Origin: Rickettsiales bacterium (ex Bugula neritina AB1)
GTDB lineage: Bacteria; Pseudomonadota; Alphaproteobacteria; CAJXXZ01; UBA1459
NCBI GenBank assembly: GCA_001730065.1
Contig: MDLE01000006.1
Coordinates: 138,938 to 177,484, forward strand
DNA length: 38,547 nucleotides
Reading direction: 5' to 3'
Part shown: positions 7,358 to 15,976 of the stretch, one piece after another
How positions within the stretch are numbered: position 1 is the first letter of the stretch
Layout: each line of letters begins with the position of its first letter
Program-made: the position numbers and the translations under genes
The notes under the pieces: model-generated
What the model was told of the DNA's origin: nothing
The model's input: only the letters and a program-made list of their open reading frames with translations
The model's database searches: none

Positions 7358-8797
7358 TTATATTCCTTTACTTTTTATTTTTTGTGCGAATAGATTAAAA
7401 ATATGTAAAAAAAAATTTTTTTTTATATAATTTGTAATTTCCATATAAGATATTTTTGGTATTGATTCATTTAAAAGTATTTTTTTTTTAAGAATAATAA
7501 TACAAGGTTCACCACTATTATCTATTGTTTCAATTCCATAATTCAAATCTGCAAATAATAATCTATTATAATTATTATTTGTATTTTTATATATGATATC
7601 TTCATGTGTATATTTATTTGAGTCTAATAAATTTATTTTGTTGTGATTATGATCTGCTATATCTTCTGATATTATTTTTTTTTTTTCTAGTAATTTTTTT
7701 TCAAGTTTTAAAGATGGTATTACTATTTTATCTATATCTTCTTGAGAAAGCTTTTTGTTTTTTTTATCTATAATCTTTGTAACAATAGTTCTAACGTATT
7801 CACCATTATATATATCAAAATTTTTTCCTAAATTATCATTAAAAATACATTCAGAATTCATGGATATTTCTTGAGGTTCTAAATATTCTATCTTTAAAAA
7901 TTTTTTGTTATTATTTTTTATAGCAGAAGAAAAATTAGTTCTTTTATAAATATCTTGTAAATTGACACTTTTATTAAAATTATTACTTTCATCAATTACT
8001 TTTTCCATAAATATTTTTAAATGATTTTCATTAAAACTTGATCTTTTTTTATTTATGTATAAATTAACAACTTCTGATATTTTTTGAGAATTTTTATTTA
8101 TTGGAATACGAATAACAAAACCTGCCCTTTTTTCTTCTGTTACATATATATGTCCATTTTCTTTTTGTTTTTCTTTTATAAATTCATTAATTTCTTTTTT
8201 AGAGGGTTGGTAATCTTCATTATTTTCTTCTTTTAAAGAAAGTTTTAAGGCATGAATTTCCATTTCTTTTATCCTTAAACTTTTTATAATATCGTCACTA
8301 ATATTTTGTACGTTTTCATCAATAATATTCTCTAGTGTTTCAATAGCTATTTTTTCTTTAATATACTCTAGATAATCAAAATAACTAATTTTTTGACCTG
8401 TAATTTTACTTAATTTTTCTATATATTCAAATAAAATTTTATCATCAAATTTATTATTAGATGTATTTTTAAATTCTTTTTTATTTTTAATATATTTTTC
8501 CGCTTCTTGAGTGCTTACTAGAAGTGTATTATTTGTTTGTGTTTGTAAATAAGTATATATAATATTTATTTCCATTTGTAAATTTTCTAATTCTTGTTTG
8601 TTTTTTGGTTCATAATTATAATATTTACGAAATAAGTCATATTTTCTCAAAGATACATTTTTTGTTTTCGCAAATATATTAGATTGTTTATATTGTCCAA
8701 GATAAAAAAGTTGAATAACACCTGTATAAGAAATTATTATTATAAGTACAATAATAGCAAATAAACTGTTACTATTTTTCTTTGGTTTCTTTAACAT
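7358..8797 (-). CDS. PpiD/SurA-like membrane-anchored periplasmic foldase, divergent
   Basis: 479 residues with one N-terminal transmembrane helix (about 12-33, rich in Ile and Leu), then a large periplasmic domain. The pattern is that of PpiD-type SurA_N domains: an early NVSLRKYDLFRKYYN helix, ISTQEAEKYIKN-like helix near 95, EFKNTSNNKFDDKILFEYIEKL (family: F...GKFDxxxYxxxL), and ISYFDYLEYIKEKIAIETL. PpiD assists folding of proteins leaving the Sec translocon. A canonical parvulin catalytic domain is not obvious in the C-terminal half, so it may be a chaperone without isomerase activity. It lies between rsmA and ftsZ, one base from the ftsZ start. Alternative: another SurA-like chaperone. 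Confidence 0.6.
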   Translation of the reverse strand: MLKKPKKNSNSLFAIIVLIIIISYTGVIQLFYLGQYKQSNIFAKTKNVSLRKYDLFRKYYNYEPKNKQELENLQMEINIIYTYLQTQTNNTLLVSTQEAEKYIKNKKEFKNTSNNKFDDKILFEYIEKLSKITGQKISYFDYLEYIKEKIAIETLENIIDENVQNISDDIIKSLRIKEMEIHALKLSLKEENNEDYQPSKKEINEFIKEKQKENGHIYVTEEKRAGFVIRIPINKNSQKISEVVNLYINKKRSSFNENHLKIFMEKVIDESNNFNKSVNLQDIYKRTNFSSAIKNNNKKFLKIEYLEPQEISMNSECIFNDNLGKNFDIYNGEYVRTIVTKIIDKKNKKLSQEDIDKIVIPSLKLEKKLLEKKKIISEDIADHNHNKINLLDSNKYTHEDIIYKNTNNNYNRLLFADLNYGIETIDNSGEPCIIILKKKILLNESIPKISYMEITNYIKKNFFLHIFNLFAQKIKSKGI

Positions 8798-8848
8798 ATT
8801 GTTTAAATTCTATCATATAAATTAATCCATAAATAGTATATAGATAAT

Positions 8849-9658
8849 TTATTCTTGATTTTTACAAGAAAATTTATATACAATTTTTGCTAAACTTAGG
8901 AATTCTTCTGGAGTTATATCTTCACAACGTTTATTTTTTACATATGGTAACAAAAAAGAATATTTGATAGATTTATACATATATTTTCTACGGTAATTAA
9001 AAACCTCTAGTAATTCTTTTAAAATAGGTAGTAGATGAATATAATGAATATTTTTCCGCTCCATTCTTAATAAACTTGAAGTAACTTGAGGTGATGGGGT
9101 AAAAACACTTGGTGGTAAATTATAAACACATTTACAATTAAAAAAAATTTGAAATAATACACTAATTTTTCCATATTTTTTTTTAGAAGAAACACTAATA
9201 ATCCTATCTACTACTTCTTTTTGTAAAAGAACATTAATATTCTGTATATGTAATTTATCTATCATATTAACAAGTAATGGAACAGAAATATTATAAGGTA
9301 AATTTGCAACTATAGTATTTATATCTTCAGGAATTGGTGTTTTTAAAATATCCGCATATATAATTTTTAATCTTTTATCTATATTTGAAATTTTATCTAA
9401 TACTATTGAAAATTTTTTATCTATTTCCACTAAATATAATTTTTCTATTTTTGTTGTTAACAGTGATATCGTTAAAGTTCCTACTCCACCACCAATTTCT
9501 AATACTATATCTTTATGAGATAGTTTAGAAAATTTAACAATTTTATTTGTAATATTAATATCTAGTAAAAAGTTTTGTCCTAATTTTTTATTTAGATGTA
9601 TATTATTATTTGTTAACCATTTTTTTAGAGGGAAAATTCCCTGCCATTTATTTTTCAT
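8849..9658 (-). CDS. rsmA: 16S rRNA dimethyladenosine transferase RsmA (KsgA)
   Basis: 269 residues, normal length. It dimethylates A1518 and A1519 of 16S rRNA during small-subunit maturation. Motifs are KKLGQNFLLD (25-34), the SAM site VLEIGGGVGTLT near 52, the acidic YLVEID near 75, the catalytic NLPYNIS (family NLPYNIS/T) near 118, and FTPSPQVTSSLLRM near 186, which matches the family VxPxPxVDSxVxxL. The gene overlaps the upstream SurA-like gene by 11 bp. A GGAG lies about 5 bases before the start. In many proteobacteria surA, pdxA and rsmA are adjacent. Here pdxA is missing. Confidence 0.96.
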   Translation of the reverse strand: MKNKWQGIFPLKKWLTNNNIHLNKKLGQNFLLDINITNKIVKFSKLSHKDIVLEIGGGVGTLTISLLTTKIEKLYLVEIDKKFSIVLDKISNIDKRLKIIYADILKTPIPEDINTIVANLPYNISVPLLVNMIDKLHIQNINVLLQKEVVDRIISVSSKKKYGKISVLFQIFFNCKCVYNLPPSVFTPSPQVTSSLLRMERKNIHYIHLLPILKELLEVFNYRRKYMYKSIKYSFLLPYVKNKRCEDITPEEFLSLAKIVYKFSCKNQE

Positions 9659-10604
9659 GTTTCTCCAGTAAATAACATAATTTTTTAAAATCGTATTTTT
9701 TTTTCATTGCTGATAGTAATATATTCATAATTTGATCATTTAAATCTTTAGATATATTTTTATTCATATATTTATAGAATATTTTTTTTTTTATAGTTAT
9801 AATATTGTTTTCAACAATAAATGGTTCATGAATATTTTTTTGAGTTAATATTTCTTGCAAATGTATATCCAATTTACTAAATTCTAAACATTGATGAAAA
9901 ACTTGATGTTTAATATTACGATTTATTAAAATATTTATAATAATATCTTTATTAATATGGATGGAATTTTTTATAAATTCTATTATTTTATAGGCATCCA
10001 TTTCTTTTTCAAATTTTATAATTTCTACTTCATATAAAATTTGAAAATCCTTCATTTGGTTGTTTGTAATTAGTAATGAAAATTCTTGATCAATTTCATT
10101 AATTACAACTGGTGGTATATGTGGGTGTGAAGATATTTTTATTTCATAATTACAATTTATAAAATTCTTATTAGCAGGTAATATATTACTCTTTTTGCAT
10201 TCTTCTTTAATTTTATACCACCATTTTAATGGTTTATGTTTTTTATATTTACCTTTTATATAACAATATTCGTATATATTTAAATTATTTACGGGAATAT
10301 ATATTTTATTTTTTAGAAAAAATGCACTTATAAGATATGATAATTTTTCACTAACGAATAAAATATGTTTTAATATTTCTTCTTCTTTATAATTAGGATT
10401 TTCTTCTTTTAAACTATTATCATTGATATTAAGAAAGTATTTTAAAAAAAGATATATAAATATAGCATTTATTATTTTACTTTTTTTAATAGAATATTGA
10501 TGACATAATTCATTTATTTTTTCTTCTGTTATTAATATTTTTTCTAAATTAAATGTTTTACTATTAGTATTTATAGCTCCAAAAAGTAAAAATAAATAAA
10601 ACAT
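9648..10604 (-). CDS. Divergent secreted protein, possibly a decayed SurA
   Basis: 318 residues, N-terminal hydrophobic segment MFYLFLLFGAI consistent with a signal peptide. I do not recognise the body with confidence. Two hints point to SurA, the periplasmic outer-membrane-protein chaperone. It overlaps rsmA, the position held by surA in the common surA-(pdxA)-rsmA order. Its C-terminal part (DIHLQEILTQKNIHEPFIVENNIITIKK) resembles the end of a parvulin domain, where SurA has a helix, then PGEISxPVxTxxGxHIIxV. The N-terminal LEKILITEEKINELCHQY could match the SurA start (IN-xxI-xxDV). All this is weak and rests on pattern and context. Confidence 0.4.
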   Translation of the reverse strand: MFYLFLLFGAINTNSKTFNLEKILITEEKINELCHQYSIKKSKIINAIFIYLFLKYFLNINDNSLKEENPNYKEEEILKHILFVSEKLSYLISAFFLKNKIYIPVNNLNIYEYCYIKGKYKKHKPLKWWYKIKEECKKSNILPANKNFINCNYEIKISSHPHIPPVVINEIDQEFSLLITNNQMKDFQILYEVEIIKFEKEMDAYKIIEFIKNSIHINKDIIINILINRNIKHQVFHQCLEFSKLDIHLQEILTQKNIHEPFIVENNIITIKKKIFYKYMNKNISKDLNDQIMNILLSAMKKKYDFKKLCYLLEKHEK

Positions 10605-10626
10605 TATTGAAAATTATATCAAATAT

Positions 10627-11109
10627 TTATAAAGAATTTTTTATAATTTTTATTAAATTAATAGACATAGGGATATTTTTTGTGATAAAGAACAAATTAA
10701 AGACTTTTTTCATTAGTAGTTTTTTTTCACTTTTTTTTGATAAATTTATGAGCATTTTAATAATTAAGCCTCTTATACTTTTCAGTAATAAAGGAGCTGG
10801 AATATCTTTAATATTATTTTTTTCTATATTTTCAATGTATTTATCATAATTATAATTATTATTTTTATTAACATATCCTTTTAAAAACCAAGTATTTTTA
10901 CATAGAATAAAAAATTTGTGATGACTATAAATATTCTTTGATACAAAATAAATGATTTGTTTTTTTGGATATACTAAATAAAAAATCAAAGGATCATTTT
11001 CTTTTAATAAATTTTCTAGAGAAGAAAATTCTTCTAAATAAATATTTGATTCCTTTTTATATTTTTGGAAATTATCGTAGTCTTTTGATAAGAATATATT
11101 ATTGTACAT
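10627..11109 (-). CDS. Hypothetical cytoplasmic protein
   Basis: About 160 residues from the start chosen here (MYNNIFLSKDY). The frame is open upstream to 11145, but that ATG would overlap the divergent cysS start. No domain is recognised. It is rich in Lys, Ile and Asn, without a convincing transmembrane helix, and ends in a basic region (KSIRGLIIKMLINLSKKSEKK). The position at the head of a minus-strand run (this gene, SurA-like, rsmA, ppiD-like, ftsZ) suggests co-transcription. A frame on the opposite strand at 10607-10849 is hydrophobic low complexity and looks like a shadow. Confidence 0.5.
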   Translation of the reverse strand: MYNNIFLSKDYDNFQKYKKESNIYLEEFSSLENLLKENDPLIFYLVYPKKQIIYFVSKNIYSHHKFFILCKNTWFLKGYVNKNNNYNYDKYIENIEKNNIKDIPAPLLLKSIRGLIIKMLINLSKKSEKKLLMKKVFNLFFITKNIPMSINLIKIIKNSL

Positions 11110-11134
11110 TATATATATGTTAAAATAAAATATA

Positions 11135-12466
11135 ATGAAACTCAAAATATATAGTAGTTTATCAAAAAAAAATGAAGAAATTTCTTTTGTAGATGAGAAT
11201 ATTTCTATGTATGTTTGTGGCCCTACTTTGTATAATGCTCTTCATATTGGTAATGGAAGAACTCTTATAGTATTTGATACTTTATACAGATTCTTTTTAA
11301 AGTTTTGTAAAAAAAAAATAACTTATGTAAGAAATATTACTGATATTGATGAAAAAATTATTCAAAAATCTCAACAATCTTATAAAACACCTGAAGAAGT
11401 GGTGGAAGAAAATTATAAATTGTATAATAAAGATAAAGAAAATTTAAATTTATTAACTCCTAACTATGAACCATTTTTTACGGAATATTTACCTAAAATG
11501 TTTGATTATATATATGATTTAATAGAAAAAAATTATGCATATATTACCCATAAAAATAATATATATTTTTCTATAGATAAATTAGAAAAATATGATTTTT
11601 TACAAAATATAGAAGATTTAAATACTTCTGTACGAATTAATAATGAAGATGATAAAAACAACTCAAAAGACTTTGCAATTTGGAAAACTACTGATGGTTT
11701 TGGTTATAATAGTCCTTGGGGAAAAGGAATACCTGGTTGGCATATGGAATGTGTAGTAATGCATCAAGAATTACTAGGAAATTCCTTTACACTTCATGGT
11801 GGTGGTATTGATTTATGTTTCCCTCATCATAATAATGAAATTGCTTTGTGTTATGGACGTAACAATACTTTGTGTACAAATATATGGGTTCATAATGGAT
11901 TATTAAATATTAAAGAAGAAAAAATGTCTAAGTCTATTAATAATATTATTTTAATGAAAGATATTATAAAAAATAAATTTGATGGTGATGTTTTTAGATA
12001 TTTATATTTATCTACTCATTACAGAAGTCCTTTAAATTATTCAGAAGATAAATTAGAAAATTCTCTTAAGAATATAAAAAAAATCCGAGAATTTAAATTC
12101 AAATATAATAATTTTTTAAATAAATTTTGTGAATCCGTTTATAGTGATCATTTATTAGAGGATTTTAACACACCTAGTTTATTGAATTATTTACATAATA
12201 AAATAGATGATTTTATTCAATCTATAGATTTAAAAGAAAAACAAATTATTTATACAACTATTTTAAATACTTTATATATGTTAGGTTTTAATTTATCAAT
12301 ACGTACAAAGTTATCGGAAAAAGAAATTAATAAATTAACGGAACAAAGATGGAATCTCAAAAAAAATAAAGAATTCGCAGAAAGTGATAAAATTCGTACT
12401 TTATTACATAATAATTTTATTGAAATAGAAGATACAAGTTACGGATATATATGGTTTTATGTGTAA
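11135..12466 (+). CDS. cysS: Cysteinyl-tRNA synthetase
   Basis: 443-residue class I synthetase that charges tRNA-Cys. Visible features are the zinc Cys and start of the fold at MYVCGPTLYN (Cys 28), the HIGH motif as HIGN (37-40), WHMECVVM and GGGIDLCFPHHNNE carrying the other zinc ligands, and KMSKS in the catalytic loop. The last segment (LTEQRWNLKKNKEFAESDKIRTLL) is the anticodon-binding end. It is about 20 residues shorter than the E. coli enzyme. The final codons overlap trmD by 8 bp. The change of the last His of HIGH to Asn is frequent in CysRS relatives (HIGN/HIGH). Confidence 0.96.
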   Translation: MKLKIYSSLSKKNEEISFVDENISMYVCGPTLYNALHIGNGRTLIVFDTLYRFFLKFCKKKITYVRNITDIDEKIIQKSQQSYKTPEEVVEENYKLYNKDKENLNLLTPNYEPFFTEYLPKMFDYIYDLIEKNYAYITHKNNIYFSIDKLEKYDFLQNIEDLNTSVRINNEDDKNNSKDFAIWKTTDGFGYNSPWGKGIPGWHMECVVMHQELLGNSFTLHGGGIDLCFPHHNNEIALCYGRNNTLCTNIWVHNGLLNIKEEKMSKSINNIILMKDIIKNKFDGDVFRYLYLSTHYRSPLNYSEDKLENSLKNIKKIREFKFKYNNFLNKFCESVYSDHLLEDFNTPSLLNYLHNKIDDFIQSIDLKEKQIIYTTILNTLYMLGFNLSIRTKLSEKEINKLTEQRWNLKKNKEFAESDKIRTLLHNNFIEIEDTSYGYIWFYV

Positions 12467-13124
12467 ATTATCTATAAGTATTGCGACAATTTTTCCAGAA
12501 GCTTTTGGTATTTTAAAAATTGGTATTGTTGGAGGTGCTTTAAAAAAAAATTTTTTTAATCTTAATATTATAGATTTAAAAGATTTTGATGATAAAAAAC
12601 GTGTAGATGATAAACCATTTGGGGGTATACCTGGCATGGTAATAAAAGCATCTGTAATAGAAAAATGTGTGGAATTACAAAATTGGACAAAAATTTTTTA
12701 TACAAGTACTAGAGGTATAACTTTAAATCAAAGATATTTTTATACTTTAAAAAGTAATCTTAATGAGAATGAAAATATTTTAATAATTTGTGGAAGGTAT
12801 GAGGGGATAGATGAGAGAACTATTTATCATTATAAAATGATAGAAATATCTATAGGGGATTTTATTTTAGCGGGAGGGGAAATTGTAGCTGCTGCTTTTG
12901 TGGAGGCACTTATCCGTTTATTGCCAAAAGTTATAGGAAATCAAAATTCTTTAGAAGAAGAATCTTTTATAAATAATGATTTACAATATTGTAAATATAC
13001 ACGTCCTCGTGTTTGGAAAAACTATAAAGTTCCTGAGGTGTTATTAGAAGGTAATCATAAAAAAATAGAAGAGTGGAAAAAAAAAAATCGTATATATAAA
13101 AATGATGAAAATAAAATTTCTTAA
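12459..13124 (+). CDS. trmD: tRNA (guanine37-N1)-methyltransferase TrmD
   Basis: 221-residue SPOUT methyltransferase that makes m1G37 in tRNAs reading CNN and GGG-type codons, preventing frameshifting. Family segments are ATIFPEAFG, PFGGIPGMVIK (family: PYGGGxGMV), the knot motifs CGRYEGIDER and ISIGDFILAGGE, LLPKVIGN, YTRPRVWKNYKVPEVLLEGNH and the catalytic-region IEEWKKK. The usual GGGPGMV is changed to GGIPGMV. It overlaps cysS by 8 bp, so translation is coupled. It is separate from the rpsP-rimM-trmD-rplS operon found in most bacteria. Confidence 0.95.
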   Translation: MCKLSISIATIFPEAFGILKIGIVGGALKKNFFNLNIIDLKDFDDKKRVDDKPFGGIPGMVIKASVIEKCVELQNWTKIFYTSTRGITLNQRYFYTLKSNLNENENILIICGRYEGIDERTIYHYKMIEISIGDFILAGGEIVAAAFVEALIRLLPKVIGNQNSLEEESFINNDLQYCKYTRPRVWKNYKVPEVLLEGNHKKIEEWKKKNRIYKNDENKIS

Positions 13125-13159
13125 TATTTTTGTAAATTTATTATGATTAAATTTTATAT

Positions 13160-13405
13160 ATGAAAAATACATTTAAAACATATTTATTTTTATTTTGTAT
13201 ATATTTTAGTAATAATGTTATTTCCGTAGGTCTAACGAAAGAAATCAAAGAAAATGCATTAATGATAAGTAAACGTGCACTTTCTAAAACCGTTAATGAT
13301 ACTTTTATATCACCCGTTAATAACTTACTCTATTACTTGATAAGAAAAATAACATGGTTTTTTAATGATTTTATTAATATAATATGGAATACTCTATTTA
13401 AATAA
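13160..13405 (+). CDS. Small secreted or membrane hypothetical protein
   Basis: 81 residues. The first about 22 (MKNTFKTYLFLFCIYFSNNVIS) form a signal peptide with a basic n-region and hydrophobic core. The mature part is a short charged helix, then an aromatic hydrophobic end (YYLIRKITWFFNDFINIIWNTLF) that could be a membrane helix. I do not recognise it. Its 3' end overlaps the convergent MORN-like gene by 12 bp. Small size and a signal peptide make it a candidate exported peptide, without further support. Confidence 0.55.
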   Translation: MKNTFKTYLFLFCIYFSNNVISVGLTKEIKENALMISKRALSKTVNDTFISPVNNLLYYLIRKITWFFNDFINIIWNTLFK

Positions 13406-13798
13406 TTTTTTTTTAAAATTAATGTATTTAAGTTTAAAATATAGATAAATACGATTGTATATTCCATTATTTGTTACTCCATCTTTTACATCAAATAAAT
13501 ACTCCTGTTGTCTGAATTTAGAATAGAATTCTCCAGATGGTATGTTGTTTTCAAAAAAAACTATATCATCTTCAAAATTAAAAGCTCCTTCTTTTTTTCC
13601 ATCTATAAAATTTCCAGATATTATTTTTTTTGTTTGTGGGTTATATTGAGTAAAATGACCATGTAATATTCCTTCTTTCATATGAAACTCAGATATTTTA
13701 ATATTATTTTCAAATATTTGTACAAGGCCATTCATCTTTCCATTGATAATACTTTCAATTATATAGTCTTTACCATTATTATTAAATTTAATCATCAA
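13394..13798 (-). CDS. MORN/YwqK-like repeat protein
   Basis: 134 residues built of short beta-hairpin repeats resembling MORN or YwqK-type antitoxin-like repeats. Repeat-like segments are INGKMNGLVQIFENN, KEGILHGHFTQYN, FIDGKKEGAFNFED and NNIPSGEFYSKF, each with a G-(x)2-3-G core followed by an aromatic-hydrophobic strand. Such proteins often mediate protein or lipid contacts, and function here is unknown. There is no signal peptide. It is isolated on the minus strand among plus-strand genes and overlaps the convergent small secreted gene. A paired toxin is not visible next to it, so a toxin-antitoxin role is not supported. Confidence 0.55.
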   Translation of the reverse strand: MMIKFNNNGKDYIIESIINGKMNGLVQIFENNIKISEFHMKEGILHGHFTQYNPQTKKIISGNFIDGKKEGAFNFEDDIVFFENNIPSGEFYSKFRQQEYLFDVKDGVTNNGIYNRIYLYFKLKYINFKKKLFK

Positions 13799-13874
13799 CT
13801 AAATTTTAAAAAAAAATTCTTAAGAAAAAAATAATATTTTATATTAATTATTATTAAAAAAAATATATATTTAT

Positions 13875-13902
13875 TTGAATAAAAAAAATTTTTTTGTATA
13901 AT
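13875..13902 (+). promoter_or_regulatory. Promoter of rpsO-pnp
   Basis: TTGAAT (13875-13880), a 16-bp spacer and TATAAT (13897-13902), with the rpsO ATG at 13915. This places transcription start near 13909 and excludes an upstream in-frame TTG at 13894 as start codon, giving a leader of only about six bases. Confidence 0.6.
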
Positions 13903-13914
13903 TATATTAAAATT

Positions 13915-14193
13915 ATGAAATTTAAAAATTTAAGAAAACAAAATGAATTAAAGGTTTTTTCAAAAGCTTTTCAAAAACATGATAAAGATGTAGGGTCAGT
14001 AGATTTTCAAGTAGCAGTTTTAACTCATAAAATTCAAGAGTTATCTGTACATTGTAGTAAAAATAAAAAAGATCATAGTGCTTCTTATGGATTAAGACGT
14101 ATTGTAGCACAAAGAAAAAATTTATTAGGATATTATAAAAAAAAAAATTTAGAAGCTTATATTGAACTTAAAAAAAGTTTAAATTTAAGATAG
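13915..14193 (+). CDS. rpsO: 30S ribosomal protein uS15
   Basis: 92 residues from the chosen ATG at 13915, after the promoter. S15 binds 16S rRNA helices 20-22 early in assembly and forms bridge B4. Family segments are DVGSVDFQVAVLTHKIQELSVH (usual: DTGSPEVQVALLTxRIxxLTxH), DHSASYGLRRIVAQRKNLLGYYKK and the C-terminal LKKSLNLR. The family's DTGSPE becomes DVGSVD. It is followed 13 bp later by pnp, the classical rpsO-pnp operon of bacteria. Confidence 0.95.
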   Translation: MKFKNLRKQNELKVFSKAFQKHDKDVGSVDFQVAVLTHKIQELSVHCSKNKKDHSASYGLRRIVAQRKNLLGYYKKKNLEAYIELKKSLNLR

Positions 14194-14206
14194 TATTTCA
14201 TTTTTC

Positions 14207-15913
14207 ATGACAGAAATTAAAATTAACAATAATATATTTTCTTTTGATTATAGTATTTATGATAACTCTGTACAATTACGGGCTTATTGGGGATCAATTG
14301 TAGTAGGTGCTTATATTGTTGTAGATACACTAAAAGAAAACAAAAATTCAAAATTTACAGTATTTTATAAAGATACACCTTATGCAAATACAAAAAAAAA
14401 AGATTTTAGGTATGGAGACAGAGATATTATTACAGGAAGATCTATTGATAGATCTCTCAGGCCTTTTTTAAAAAACATTAATCAAGATGTAACTTTAAAT
14501 GTAATTTTATTTCAAAATACAAAAAATGAAAGTATTTTTTTTCCTACAATAATGGCTTCTATTCTTGTAGTTTATTTATCTGGTGGTAATGTAAAAAATA
14601 TGTATGCTATTCAAAAAATATCAGAAACTATTAAGTTATTGGCAACTTTAAAAAAAACAGATGTTGTTATGATGGAGGGTTTTTTTAATTGTGTAGATCA
14701 TATGGAAATTATGAATATATTAGAGGATAATAGTTATATAGATTTTTGGCATCAAGTAAATGAAAAAATATCTATTAAAAATCCACCTTTAATTACCTAT
14801 AAAACTCTTGTAAAAGAAGAAAATACAATAGTAAAAAATATCTTAAAAAATAAAAGGCGTTTAGATAATAGAAAATTTTCAGAAATTCGTTCTATAAAAG
14901 TAAAATTATTACCTTTAAAAAATACTTTAAGTGTTATATTTTCTAGAGGAATTACAGAAGTCATGACAGTATTAAATTACTTGGGAAGTGAAAAAAATGA
15001 AATTTTTTTTCATTATAACTTTCATCCTTTTTCCGTAGAAGAATTAGGAGATACTATAGGTACATCTAGAAGAGAAAAAGGACATAGTTATATTATTACA
15101 AATACCTTGAATTCTTTAATAAAAAATATCCCTTTGTTATTTAAGTTATATGGAGAGGTTATTAGATGTAATGGTTCTTCTTCTATGGCTTCTATTAATG
15201 GTGGTAGTATATGTTTAAATCAATTGTTAGGTATACCTTTAATTAGTGGTGTAGCATTGGGTTTAATAGATAATAATAATAAAAAACAAGTTATTATTGT
15301 TGATTTAACTAGTGACGAGGATGCATTTTCAAAATGTGATTTTAAGGTTACTAATAACAAAGAAGGTAAAATATTTAATATATTTATGGATTCAAGTTTA
15401 GGAGTTATTTCTTTAGAGAATATCAAAAAACTTTTTGAAAAAGGTATAAAATCAAATATTTCTATTATAAAGAAGATGGAAAAATCTTTAGTTTCTGATG
15501 AGGTTAATAAAAAATTTTCTAGTTTTTTATTTATAAAAAAAGAAAAAATACCTTATTTAATTGGTAGTGGTGGTAATAATATTAAAGAAATTATGGATCT
15601 TACTTCTTCTTGGATTAGGGTGTTTGATAATGGATTAGTAATTATAAATTGTAAAAATAAAAACAATGTTAATATTGTTAAAAGTATTGTTAATTCCTAT
15701 AACACTTTAGTAGATAAACAAGAAGTAACCTGTATAGTGAAAAATAAAAATTTTAATAAAAATATATTTTATATTAACTTAGGTATTTTTACATTTTCTA
15801 CAAATAAATTTAAGTTTGATAAACAAACTATTATTCGAGGTCATGTGGTAATTAAAAATAAAAGTATTTCCTTAGAAAATATTAAAAAAATTAAAATTAA
15901 AACAAACATTTAA
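14207..15913 (+). CDS. pnp: Polyribonucleotide nucleotidyltransferase (PNPase), shortened
   Basis: 568 residues, against about 700 normally. PNPase degrades RNA phosphorolytically as a trimer. The first RNase-PH-like domain is present (GRSIDRSLRPF near 77), but the helical linker is about 100 residues short, so the second PH domain already begins near 215 (RRLDNRKFSEIRSI). Its active site is intact: FHYNFHPFSVEELG (268-281), RREKGH, GSSSMASINGG and the catalytic Asp pair D372 and D378 in SDEDAFSKCDF. A KH domain follows with LIGSGGNNIKEI near 451. The S1 domain is only a degenerate remnant at 505-568. Operon with rpsO. Probably active but with altered RNA binding. Confidence 0.93.
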   Translation: MTEIKINNNIFSFDYSIYDNSVQLRAYWGSIVVGAYIVVDTLKENKNSKFTVFYKDTPYANTKKKDFRYGDRDIITGRSIDRSLRPFLKNINQDVTLNVILFQNTKNESIFFPTIMASILVVYLSGGNVKNMYAIQKISETIKLLATLKKTDVVMMEGFFNCVDHMEIMNILEDNSYIDFWHQVNEKISIKNPPLITYKTLVKEENTIVKNILKNKRRLDNRKFSEIRSIKVKLLPLKNTLSVIFSRGITEVMTVLNYLGSEKNEIFFHYNFHPFSVEELGDTIGTSRREKGHSYIITNTLNSLIKNIPLLFKLYGEVIRCNGSSSMASINGGSICLNQLLGIPLISGVALGLIDNNNKKQVIIVDLTSDEDAFSKCDFKVTNNKEGKIFNIFMDSSLGVISLENIKKLFEKGIKSNISIIKKMEKSLVSDEVNKKFSSFLFIKKEKIPYLIGSGGNNIKEIMDLTSSWIRVFDNGLVIINCKNKNNVNIVKSIVNSYNTLVDKQEVTCIVKNKNFNKNIFYINLGIFTFSTNKFKFDKQTIIRGHVVIKNKSISLENIKKIKIKTNI

Positions 15914-15959
15914 TAATGATTATAATGTTGATAAAATTTACTATAAAAAACCCTAAACA

Positions 15960-15968
15960 TGTTATAAT
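15960..15968 (+). promoter_or_regulatory. Extended -10 promoter element for mipZ-sfsA
   Basis: TGTTATAAT, a TGnTATAAT extended -10, ends 8 bases before the ATG at 15977. No good -35 is seen. Transcription would start within about two bases of the ATG, so the message would be leaderless. Confidence 0.5.
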
Positions 15969-15976
15969 TAATATAA

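Noticed and set aside
10607-10849. 80-codon plus-strand frame
   Set aside because: Fully opposed to the longer minus-strand gene at 10627-11109 and of low-complexity hydrophobic composition; a shadow.
13394-13798. Toxin-antitoxin module
   Set aside because: YwqK-like repeats alone are not enough, and no toxin domain is seen next to it.
13894-13914. Upstream in-frame TTG start for rpsO
   Set aside because: It overlaps the promoter -10 region; the family N-terminus fits the ATG at 13915.
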